A program made the position numbers and the translations under genes. A stretch of DNA of 64,000 nt, from positions 124,001 through 188,000 of the forward strand of contig JALOBX010000001.1 of assembly GCA_023228065.1 (NCBI GenBank), in the 5' to 3' direction. The stretch comes from Candidatus Pacearchaeota archaeon (GTDB taxonomy: Archaea > Nanoarchaeota > Nanoarchaeia > Pacearchaeales > GW2011-AR1). The notes beneath the pieces are model-generated. The model saw nothing but the letters and a program-made list of their open reading frames with translations, did no database searches and had not been told where the DNA came from. This document shows positions 15,623-22,698 of the stretch, one piece after another; the stretch's first letter is position 1; each line of letters opens with the position of its first letter.

Positions 15623-16060
15623 TTATTGCTTAAGATTCACATTCTTAACTTCTTCTGCAATCTCTTTTTTTTCTTCTTCAGAAAGTCTCTCGTCGAGCTT
15701 AGGATAAAAACTCTCAACTTCTCTTGCTTCATGAGCAGAAAGCAATTCTTGAAGAATTTTCACATTGGGTTTTTTTCTCTGAATAACATCTTCGTAAATA
15801 TTAGAAACAATTGCCCTTAAATCCTCATGGTCCTTTAATAAATTTTTAAGTTCCTTGAGTTCTTTCTTATTATTTTTATCAGCGACAGAAAATACTTTTT
15901 TTTCCTCTACAGCCATATGTTTTTCAAGATTCCATTTGAATATATCAAAGGACTCTTTTGCATCTATGCTATTTTTTTCAGAAATAGTTTCAAAATCAGA
16001 AAGTGAACGATTTACAATTGCATGATGTTTGAGCATGATAGCAGTTATTGGTCCAATCAT
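15623..16060 (-). CDS. Hemerythrin-like HHE-domain protein
   Basis: 145-aa four-helix bundle protein. Candidate di-iron ligands lie in order: H-H in LKHHAIV, H...E in LEKHMAVEEKKVF, H in LKDHEDLR and H...E in LSAHEAREVESFYPK, the layout of hemerythrin/HHE proteins. Such proteins bind O2 or sense oxygen, NO or metals. No fused domain or signal peptide, so it is probably a free cytoplasmic oxygen- or metal-responsive protein. Monocistronic by appearance. Confidence 0.85.
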   Translation of the reverse strand: MIGPITAIMLKHHAIVNRSLSDFETISEKNSIDAKESFDIFKWNLEKHMAVEEKKVFSVADKNNKKELKELKNLLKDHEDLRAIVSNIYEDVIQRKKPNVKILQELLSAHEAREVESFYPKLDERLSEEEKKEIAEEVKNVNLKQ

Positions 16061-16150
16061 AATATATAATAAATTTCGTAATTTTTAATTCTTTCCAAAT
16101 ATATTTTAGAATACAAGAAAAGTTATAAGTAAAATTTTAGTGAGATAATT

Positions 16151-16450
16151 ATGTCAAAAGAAATTTCAAATTTTCTCACATTAAAAGATGTTATTAATTC
16201 GCTAGTAGAGTATGATATAAAACATTGTCCATTTCCTCAGAATGATAATTCTAAAGGTATAGATCAAGGTGGGATGATAGATGATGAGAAAAAGATTATT
16301 TATATAGAAGATGAACAAACATATAAATCCAAGAGGACAGTGTTGATCCATGAATTATTGCATGCTAAATATTTTAGATTAGGTAAAGAGGATAATGAAG
16401 AACAAATAGAAAAAGAAACAGATATAATTTATAAGAAGCTGTACGGATAA
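16151..16450 (+). CDS. Minimal HExxH metallopeptidase-like protein
   Basis: 99 aa. The motif LIHELLHAKYF gives the zinc-binding H-E-x-x-H, and a Glu-rich helix downstream (EEQIEKETDIIY) can provide the third ligand as in small gluzincins. Nothing else is present: no membrane helix, no DNA-binding domain. It resembles IrrE/ImmA-like minimal peptidases in size and order but no specific family is certain. It precedes the signal peptidase gene by 41 bp on the same strand. Confidence 0.6.
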   Translation: MSKEISNFLTLKDVINSLVEYDIKHCPFPQNDNSKGIDQGGMIDDEKKIIYIEDEQTYKSKRTVLIHELLHAKYFRLGKEDNEEQIEKETDIIYKKLYG

Positions 16451-16491
16451 TTAATCCCACATTTTAAAAATACCTTTCCCCAAGTATTTTA

Positions 16492-17157
16492 ATGAAATTA
16501 AAGAGGGTGATTGAAGTTTTAAAAAAAGGATTTAAGAAATTTTGGTTCTTGTTATGGCATGATAATTCTATGAAGGGGTGGATTTTTTCTTTAGTTTTTT
16601 TATTTATATTTATCAAATTTATTTTCTTCCCAGGATTAAGTTTTATAACAGGAACATCATTGCCATTAGCAATTGTCGAATCCTGTAGTATGTATCACCA
16701 AGGAAACATTTTTTCTGATTTTAATAGTTGGTTTGACAGACATGAATCAAAATATAGTTCACGAGAAATAACTAAAGAAGAATTTGAAAAATTTTCTTTG
16801 AAAAAAGGATTTAGCAAGGGGGATATTTTATTTATAATTGGAGCCAATCCAGAAAAATTAGAAGTGGGGGATATAATTTTATTTAATTCTGGGACAAAAG
16901 GAACTCCTGTAATTCATAGGATAATAAATATACAAGAAAAAGATGGAAAAAGAATATTTGCAACAATGGGAGATAATAATAATCAAATTCTTACCCCAAA
17001 TAATAACCTTGGGGAAGTTGATGAGAGAGAAATCACAGAAGAGCAATTAGTAGGAAAAGCAGTTTTCAAAATTGCTCCTTTTTTGGGATGGGTAAAACTT
17101 ATATTCTTTGAAGCTTCAAGACAAGAGTCAGAAAGAGGATTTTGCAGTGAGAATTAA
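16492..17157 (+). CDS. Signal peptidase I, ER/archaeal type
   Basis: 221-aa membrane serine protease that cleaves signal peptides. A transmembrane helix at about residues 30-55 is followed by the catalytic serine region VESCSMYHQG, the His motif PVIHRI (His replaces the bacterial Lys) and the GDNNN motif with the conserved Asp; a second hydrophobic segment is near the C-terminus. A large insertion between the Ser and His regions (about residues 75-115, charged) is notable. Confidence 0.88.
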   Translation: MKLKRVIEVLKKGFKKFWFLLWHDNSMKGWIFSLVFLFIFIKFIFFPGLSFITGTSLPLAIVESCSMYHQGNIFSDFNSWFDRHESKYSSREITKEEFEKFSLKKGFSKGDILFIIGANPEKLEVGDIILFNSGTKGTPVIHRIINIQEKDGKRIFATMGDNNNQILTPNNNLGEVDEREITEEQLVGKAVFKIAPFLGWVKLIFFEASRQESERGFCSEN

Positions 17158-17243
17158 ATTCAACTTCAGATTAGCTTATAAGAAAAGTTTTTAAACGAAA
17201 TAACTTAAGCTTAGAAATAAAGAGGAGACTAAGGATATAAAAA

Positions 17244-17552
17244 ATGGATTTTTGCCCAAAATGCGGTTCAGTTCTTGTTCAGAAAAAAACAAGAGAAGGT
17301 TGTCCTAGATGCAGCTATTCATCAAAAGGAAAAATGAAAATAGTTTCTTCTGAAAAAATTGAAGACAAAAAAGAAGCAGTTGAAGTGGTTAAAAAAGATA
17401 TAGAAGCATTTCCAATTATACTCGGCAAATGCAAGAAATGTGGAAATGACAAAGCATATTTCTGGACTGTTCAAACTCGTTCTGGAGATGAAGCAGAAAC
17501 AAAGTTTTTCAGGTGCACAAAGTGCGAGTTTACTTGGCGAGAATATCGCTGA
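17244..17552 (+). CDS. tfs: Transcription factor S
   Basis: 102-aa cleavage-stimulating factor that rescues backtracked RNA polymerase. The N-terminal zinc ribbon (CPKCG...CPRC) and C-terminal TFIIS-like ribbon (CKKCG...CTKCEFTWREY) are complete, and the catalytic acidic hairpin RSGDEAET is intact. GAGGAG lies upstream of the ATG, suggesting a leadered transcript from the TTTTTAAAC box near 17190. Confidence 0.96.
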   Translation: MDFCPKCGSVLVQKKTREGCPRCSYSSKGKMKIVSSEKIEDKKEAVEVVKKDIEAFPIILGKCKKCGNDKAYFWTVQTRSGDEAETKFFRCTKCEFTWREYR

Positions 17553-17570
17553 TTAGCGGAAGCCTGTTAA

Positions 17571-17605
17571 TATCTATAGTGATGTTTGAGTAGAGAATAT
17601 AGATA
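17571..17605. repeat. Inverted repeat TATCTATA / TATAGATA
   Basis: Eight-base perfect arms at 17571-17578 and 17598-17605 separated by 19 bases, between tfs and the following small gene. The same core appears as TTATCTA...TAGATAA at 35646-35663 in front of the Sec61-beta gene. Confidence 0.4.
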
Positions 17606-17646
17606 ATATTGCATAACTTTTTATATTGAGATATTTCTTATAAAGC

Positions 17647-17847
17647 ATGACTAGGTCTAAAAAAGCCAAGTTAGAGAATAGTCTGACTAGAATAACTTCT
17701 TTTGAATTTAATAAAGATAGATATGGGAATTATATTTTATACTGCAATTATTATTGTCACAGAGGCGTTGTTGGGAGCATAAAAGCAGAAGAATGTATCA
17801 ATAAAGGATGTAAACATTATATTATTTTTAGAGAAGAAAATGATTAA
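17647..17847 (+). CDS. Small Cys/His-rich protein
   Basis: 66 aa. Cysteines in CNYYCHRG and ECINKGCKHY form a possible single zinc site. The rest is charged, with no membrane segment. TTTTTATATTG near 17617-17627 gives a leaderless start. The gene ends seven bases from the 3' end of the oppositely oriented tRNA-Lys. No family recognised. Confidence 0.55.
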   Translation: MTRSKKAKLENSLTRITSFEFNKDRYGNYILYCNYYCHRGVVGSIKAEECINKGCKHYIIFREEND

Positions 17848-17854
17848 AAAAGAA

Positions 17855-17929
17855 TGGCCCCGATGGGATTTGAACCCACGACACCCAGATTAAGAGTCTG
17901 GTGCTCTAACCAGGCTGAGCTACGAGGCC
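17855..17929 (-). tRNA. tRNA-Lys (CTT)
   Basis: 75-nt cloverleaf without intron: acceptor GGCCTCG/CGGGGCC, anticodon arm CCAGA-CTCTTAA-TCTGG giving CTT, T arm GTGGG-TTCAAAT-CCCAT, discriminator A, no encoded CCA. A TTTAAAA box around 17956-17962 lies between it and the divergent gene at 17985 and could serve both. Confidence 0.95.
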
Positions 17930-17984
17930 ATATTTTAATACTATCATAGAGAAACTTTAAAAATATGTTGATAATCCAATTTTA

Positions 17985-18497
17985 ATGACAAATAAGAATT
18001 ATGCTGAATTAACATTATATTTTGGGCTTGTTCCCCAAGATGGAATAGGAGAAAGAACTTTTGAAAGTTCAGATATTAATTCAAAATCTCTTTTTATAAA
18101 AGAAGCCTATCAATCAGCTATGAAAAATGTTTTAAGATATTTAGATTCAAAATTATTAACAATTGGTTGGGATCCATTTGTTAAAAATGAGAAAGAAGCC
18201 AGTTATTTTATTGATTTTGCAGAAAAGAATATTCCTAATTCCAAGGGTTTAATCAAATTAGAGGATGCCCAACATGGGAAAATAAGATTTCATAGGCAGA
18301 TAATTTTTAATGGTTGGGGGAGAGATAACGAATCAGATTTAATTGATGAATTAAAAAAATCAGGATATGAACCAGAGAATAAAGAAATGAAACAATTAGT
18401 TGATATAGAAAAACATTTTATGACAAAAAGAGAATTTGAAAAAAAGAAATTAAAATTAATCAATAAACCTTGGGAAAGGCACATCAAGTTTTATTAA
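17985..18497 (+). CDS. Hypothetical protein
   Basis: 170 aa, soluble, mixed alpha/beta composition with a charged C-terminal third (KHFMTKREFEKKKLK). I see no conserved motif I can name. It starts leaderless about 26 bp after a TTTAAAA box that also faces tRNA-Lys. Confidence 0.5.
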   Translation: MTNKNYAELTLYFGLVPQDGIGERTFESSDINSKSLFIKEAYQSAMKNVLRYLDSKLLTIGWDPFVKNEKEASYFIDFAEKNIPNSKGLIKLEDAQHGKIRFHRQIIFNGWGRDNESDLIDELKKSGYEPENKEMKQLVDIEKHFMTKREFEKKKLKLINKPWERHIKFY

Positions 18498-18538
18498 TAG
18501 TTCTAAACAATTTTAAAGTATAAATAATTAAAACTAAT

Positions 18539-18793
18539 ATGAACAAATATTGGTTTGCACCAAAACGATTTGGTTATGGTTATGTTCCAATTTCAATTGA
18601 AGGATGGATTGCAACAATTATTTTGATTTTTATAGGATTACTCATTGGATATATAAATAATATTTTTAATCCAACTAACATCAATTTTTATGATAGTTTA
18701 TTTTTTGTTGGAGAAATAATTCTGCTTGGTTTTATTTTTTTAAAATTATTTGAAAAGAGATGTAAAGGAAAATTAAAATGGAATTGGAAATAA
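18539..18793 (+). CDS. Two-helix membrane protein, unknown
   Basis: 84 aa with hydrophobic helices at about residues 22-42 and 53-70 and a short basic tail. Same strand as the preceding hypothetical gene with a 41-bp gap. No motif recognised. Confidence 0.5.
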   Translation: MNKYWFAPKRFGYGYVPISIEGWIATIILIFIGLLIGYINNIFNPTNINFYDSLFFVGEIILLGFIFLKLFEKRCKGKLKWNWK

Positions 18794-18834
18794 TTCTCCA
18801 ATAAATTTATATATTCAAAAATATATATTCTACT

Positions 18835-19203
18835 ATGACACAAGTCATGAAAAGAGGCGGAAGATTACAAGCTTTCAGCCCTTCTAAACTAAAAAAGGCT
18901 ATTGCAGCAGCAATAAGAGATGCAAAAGTACCAAGAACAGCAAGAACAAAAATTCTTAGGGAAGTTGCAAACTCTGTAACTAAAGCTGTTAAGAAAAGAA
19001 AGACAATAAAAGCTACTGCAATTTCTAAGTTGGTTGCAACCAAGCTAAGAGCGAAATCAAAAGAGGCTGCAGCTAAGTGGGTTAAGTACGAAAAAAGAAG
19101 ACACAAAAGAACCCATGCAAAAAGAAGGACTGCAAAGAAGAAGACGGCAAAAAGAAAACATGCCAAGAAAAGAACAGTTCACCACAAAAGAAAAAGAAGA
19201 TAA
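18835..19203 (+). CDS. ATP-cone domain protein with histone-H1-like basic tail
   Basis: 122 aa. Residues about 3-85 match the ATP-cone pattern: VMKRGGRLQAFSPSKLKKAI, then I-x3-V hydrophobic spacing, a TAISKLVATKL segment and a closing KWVKYEKR. ATP-cones sense ATP/dATP in ribonucleotide reductases and in NrdR, where the cone precedes or follows another domain. Here it stands alone, followed by about 35 residues that are nearly all Lys, Arg, Thr, Ala and His, like a histone H1 tail. No Zn ribbon is present, so it is not NrdR. A DNA- or RNA-binding nucleotide sensor is a reasonable guess. AATTTATATATT upstream gives a strong leaderless promoter. Confidence 0.65.
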   Translation: MTQVMKRGGRLQAFSPSKLKKAIAAAIRDAKVPRTARTKILREVANSVTKAVKKRKTIKATAISKLVATKLRAKSKEAAAKWVKYEKRRHKRTHAKRRTAKKKTAKRKHAKKRTVHHKRKRR

Positions 19204-19302
19204 TCTGTCTCTATAAAATAGTTTTGCATGAATTTTTTAGTTAGCAAAAGCTTTCGTAAAAAATAATTTATATTATTATTTGTAAATTTATTTTTAATAA
19301 AA

Positions 19303-19497
19303 TTATCTATGTTTAAAAAATTCTATTTGTCTGAATCTTTTCATAACTTTTTCGTAGCTTGTTTTTGGAACAAGAACTTTAGTCTTTGCTTCATTAAGCA
19401 GTCTAAAATCATATTTGCTGACAGGAAGTTTTAATTTATCCTTACCAGGATATTTTTTCCATCTAGTTTCTCTCTTCAATTTGTATTGGAGAACCAT
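19303..19497 (-). CDS. Small basic protein, unknown
   Basis: 64 aa, rich in Lys and Arg, no Cys pairs. Composition suggests nucleic-acid or ribosome contact, but there is no recognisable family. Confidence 0.45.
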   Translation of the reverse strand: MVLQYKLKRETRWKKYPGKDKLKLPVSKYDFRLLNEAKTKVLVPKTSYEKVMKRFRQIEFFKHR

Positions 19498-19596
19498 ATT
19501 AAAAAATAAAATAAAGAAATATTTAAATTTTTCCAGAATAGATAATAAATTCTATTCCTTTAATTCTCTTTCAATTGATGGGGCGTTGTAGTAGAA

Positions 19597-19863
19597 TTAC
19601 TTAATAAGCCGCTGGATATTCTCTATCGCATCAGCAACTTCTTTTCCTTTCTTAGTTAGTTGTATCACTTTTATCCGCCCTCTTTTTTCGAAAGCAACTA
19701 ACTTAAGCTCTTCCAATGTCTGCAGTATTTTTACTGCATGGCTGTATGTACAATCGACTTCCTTAGCCAATATACTACCATACCTCATTCGTGTATTCTT
19801 CTTCAAAGAAACCAGCATCAATGCAGGCTTCCTTCGGAAAAATATATCGAAGTTGTCTTTCAT
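19597..19863 (-). CDS. Winged-helix transcription regulator
   Basis: 88 aa with a MarR/ArsR-like winged helix: RMRYGSILAKEVDCTYSHAVKILQTLEELKLV (given here in outline: helix-turn-helix at about residues 26-52) followed by the wing FEKRGRIKVIQLTKKGKEV. A single domain with no effector part. AGATTTAAAAGC at about 19886-19897 suits a leaderless start. Targets unknown. Confidence 0.75.
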   Translation of the reverse strand: MKDNFDIFFRRKPALMLVSLKKNTRMRYGSILAKEVDCTYSHAVKILQTLEELKLVAFEKRGRIKVIQLTKKGKEVADAIENIQRLIK

Positions 19864-19967
19864 TGTATATATTCAGATAGTAGTTTGCTTTTAAATCTTT
19901 TGGAGTATAGGTATATGTAATATAGACTTTAATCAAACTTCAAAAGTTTAAATGAAAAAATTAAAAA

Positions 19968-21080
19968 TTATTTTTTCCAAAACGAACTAAGATAAGAACT
20001 TTCTTTCATCTTTACTTCCATAGTAAGTCCAGTAAGCCATTTAGTAGCTCTTACATCAGAAGTAGTCAATACTTCATCTGTTTTTATCAAATAGCCTTTT
20101 ATTTTAAAACAATGTTCTGTGACAGATTCACAGATTTTCTGTTTTGCAAGAGTACAGATATGATTTTCTTTATAGACAATTTCATGAGGATAAGGCAAAA
20201 TTTTTTGTGTTTTTTCAAAAACTGACTGATTTATAGAATTTTTAAAATCAAGACATTTTTTCTCCATTGCACACCCAGTACATCCAACTTCATCAGGTCT
20301 GTAATAATGTGCATTATAATCTCTTTCTAATTTATGTTGAAATGAAATTAAACAGGATGTTTTTTTAAAAACAGGAATATTATATTCCTCAGATAAATCT
20401 TTAATTCTTTTTTCTGCTTCTTTTCCAATTATTTTTTTATGTGTATGAAAGACTGTTCCAGGATAAGGTTCTACTTGTAAATTTTTTTCTTCTAAATTTT
20501 TAAGAATTTCCGGTTTTCCCTGCAGTCCAGAATATCCAATAGGAACATTATATTTTTTAGCAATTCCAAAAACATATCTCATAGTCTCGTTTGAATCATT
20601 AACATTATAGATTATTGGACGAAATTCAACAGAAGTTTTTATTCCTGCATCTGTTAAAGATTCAAGATTGTACTCAAAATATTTTCTGCATCCGCCATCT
20701 AAGGGATGATCTATTCCAAATGTGCTTGCACATATGTGTGTGTCTAATTTAAATTTTTTAATCTCTTTTAAATTTCTAACTTTTGATTTAGTTATTATTA
20801 CAACAGGCCCCTTATGACTTGTATAATTTAATTTTTCTAAAAGTTTTAATGTATTATCAATTTGTAACATGGGGTCTCCATAAAAAAGATTTATTGCTAC
20901 AGGGAATCTTGAGAACTCAGGATTTATTTCAGAAGGAGCAGTATCTATATCTAACCCTTTTGCCTGTCCATCAAGAAGTCTGCAATATTCGCACCCAAGA
21001 CATGATGTTAAATCTTTTCCCATGCAGAAAAAACTCTTGTTTAGATAAGGATTAGGCATTTTATAATGAGAAATTTTCAT
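19968..21080 (-). CDS. Radical-SAM-like iron-sulfur protein
   Basis: 370 aa. A Cys cluster near the N-terminus reads SCLGCEYC, i.e. C-x2-C-x2-C rather than the canonical C-x3-C-x2-C, with a further Cys eight residues upstream (FFCMGKD). The next strand has LFYGDPMLQ, like the G-[DE]-P motif of radical SAM barrels. The C-terminal part carries GCTGCAMEKKC and more cysteines for an auxiliary cluster. The layout recalls DNA-repair-photolyase-like radical SAM proteins (SplB group) but the spacing is unusual. Substrate unknown. Confidence 0.6.
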   Translation of the reverse strand: MKISHYKMPNPYLNKSFFCMGKDLTSCLGCEYCRLLDGQAKGLDIDTAPSEINPEFSRFPVAINLFYGDPMLQIDNTLKLLEKLNYTSHKGPVVIITKSKVRNLKEIKKFKLDTHICASTFGIDHPLDGGCRKYFEYNLESLTDAGIKTSVEFRPIIYNVNDSNETMRYVFGIAKKYNVPIGYSGLQGKPEILKNLEEKNLQVEPYPGTVFHTHKKIIGKEAEKRIKDLSEEYNIPVFKKTSCLISFQHKLERDYNAHYYRPDEVGCTGCAMEKKCLDFKNSINQSVFEKTQKILPYPHEIVYKENHICTLAKQKICESVTEHCFKIKGYLIKTDEVLTTSDVRATKWLTGLTMEVKMKESSYLSSFWKK

Positions 21081-21140
21081 TTAGGACTAGAACCAATACA
21101 ACTTAAAAAGATTTATATTCATTTTAGAATTAGATAGAAT

Positions 21141-21752
21141 ATGTCAAAGAAAACAAAAATTCTCGCTGTAGGAGACATTCATGGAGATGCAGGATTGGTA
21201 AAAAGGCTTGCTGAAAGAGCAGTTAAAGAAAATGTTGATTTAGTTATTCTTGCAGGAGATTTAACTTTTGCAGACCAATCTACAAAAAATCTTGTTGGCC
21301 CATTTATAAAAGCAAAAAAACAAGTATTATTAATCCATGGAAATCACGAAGGTATAGCAACAACAGATTTTCTTTCAGAAATGTACCCAGATACAAAAAA
21401 TATTCATGGATATAGTTTGGTAGTAAACGATGTTGGAATCTTTGGGGCAGGAGGAGCAGATTTTGGAGTTGATCCCATGACAGAAAAAACATTCAAGAAA
21501 GTGATAGGAAAAGCACACAGCAAAATAAAAGATATCGATAAAAAAATTCTTGTAACACATATGCATCCACAAGGAAGCAAATCAGAATTTTCTGGATTTA
21601 AAGGAAGCAAAAGCATAAGAGAAGCAATAGATAAATACCAGCCAGACTTTGCAATATTCAGTCATATTCATGAAGCAGCAGGATTAGAGGAGAATATGGG
21701 AAAAACAAAAGTGATTAATGTTTCAAGAAAAGAAAAAATCTTTGAGATTTGA
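21141..21752 (+). CDS. Calcineurin-like metallophosphoesterase
   Basis: 203 aa with the complete metal-binding set: GDIHGD, LAGDLTF, HGNHEG, THMHPQG and SHIHEA. Such small archaeal enzymes hydrolyse phosphodiesters or nucleotides; the substrate is not determinable here. Start at 21141 is leaderless with a TATA box between it and the divergent radical-SAM-like gene. A short perfect hairpin follows the stop. Confidence 0.9.
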   Translation: MSKKTKILAVGDIHGDAGLVKRLAERAVKENVDLVILAGDLTFADQSTKNLVGPFIKAKKQVLLIHGNHEGIATTDFLSEMYPDTKNIHGYSLVVNDVGIFGAGGADFGVDPMTEKTFKKVIGKAHSKIKDIDKKILVTHMHPQGSKSEFSGFKGSKSIREAIDKYQPDFAIFSHIHEAAGLEENMGKTKVINVSRKEKIFEI

Positions 21753-21765
21753 TTCTCCATAACTT

Positions 21766-21779
21766 CGAGATAAATCTCG
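21766..21779 (+). terminator. Possible terminator hairpin
   Basis: CGAGAT-AA-ATCTCG, a six-base perfect stem 14 bases after the phosphoesterase stop. It is followed by A-rich rather than T-rich sequence on the plus strand, so termination is only a suggestion. Confidence 0.3.
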
Positions 21780-21840
21780 CTGTAAGAAAAGATTTTTGAA
21801 ATTTAGAAAAATTTATAATAAATGAATACATTAGAAATAA

Positions 21841-22068
21841 ATGAAAGAAAGAGATGTTCCAAGGGAAGTTGGAAGATTAAAAAATCCTTATCAAATGAAA
21901 AGATTCTATAACAAACAAATTAAAGAATATACAAGCAAGCCATATGATTTGGATAAAGAACATGCAGAAGGAAAAGCAAAAGAAGATATTTTATTTACTG
22001 CACTAAATTATGATCAAGAAACATTTAATCGATGGGCTAAAATAATCAAAGAATCTAAAAAAAATTAA
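21841..22068 (+). CDS. Small hypothetical protein
   Basis: 75 aa, soluble and charged, with a proline/aromatic N-terminal half (VGRLKNPYQMKRFYNKQ) and a helical C-terminus. Not recognised. It converges with the P-loop gene at 22099 with a gap of 30 bp. Confidence 0.5.
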   Translation: MKERDVPREVGRLKNPYQMKRFYNKQIKEYTSKPYDLDKEHAEGKAKEDILFTALNYDQETFNRWAKIIKESKKN

Positions 22069-22098
22069 TAAGAATTATCTCTTTAACTTTATAATAAT

Positions 22099-22620
22099 TT
22101 ATATCCTCTCTAATATAAATTCAACTCTTTCTTCAACAGACATTACTGGAACACTAATTGGATTATATCCTAATCTTTGATAAAGTTCACAAATTGAATC
22201 TCTAATCTTTTTTGATTCTTCTTCATTTTCATTTTCTGAACGAAATCCTCCAGAATCAAAGGGTACTGGCTCAAAAACAAAAATTGCATCATAATGTTTA
22301 TTCTTTACAACAGGAAGATATTTTTGTATTGATTCTTCTCCAGCATATAAAAGTGAATATCCAAGCCCGTCAATTAATCCCCTATCCATAAATATAATTC
22401 CATAATTCTCTTTTTCTGCTCTATCTTCTTTTGCAGATTGTTCATTAAAAATTAATTCTTGCCTTATATCAGATTCTTCTTTTGTTACAGAAATATTTTT
22501 TCTAGCTGCAACAATCTCTTTAGCAGTTTCTCTTAAAACAGGGTAGCCTCTTTTGGATAATTCTTCAATAACAGTTGTTTTTCCAGAACAAGGTCCTCCT
22601 GTTATCACAATTTTTTTCAT
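22099..22620 (-). CDS. P-loop NTPase/kinase-like protein (AAA_28 type)
   Basis: 173 aa. Walker A GGPCSGKTT directly at the N-terminus, a lid-type segment around VLRETAKEIVAARK, and a Walker B-like IIFMDRGLIDG. It resembles small nucleoside/nucleotide kinase-fold ATPases annotated AAA_28. The phosphoryl acceptor is unknown. It is divergent from topA with the usual two-promoter spacing of 79 bp between starts. Confidence 0.75.
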   Translation of the reverse strand: MKKIVITGGPCSGKTTVIEELSKRGYPVLRETAKEIVAARKNISVTKEESDIRQELIFNEQSAKEDRAEKENYGIIFMDRGLIDGLGYSLLYAGEESIQKYLPVVKNKHYDAIFVFEPVPFDSGGFRSENENEEESKKIRDSICELYQRLGYNPISVPVMSVEERVEFILERI

Positions 22621-22698
22621 ATAATATAAAAATAAAAGGGATATTTATAAAAATTTGTGATTAAAAACTTATAAATACCAGCTTTTATAGTCATAATC

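Noticed and set aside
15510..15707. Plus-strand ORF over the cdc48 control region
   Set aside because: It spans the regulatory repeats and the antisense of the hemerythrin gene, with no promoter or known motif.
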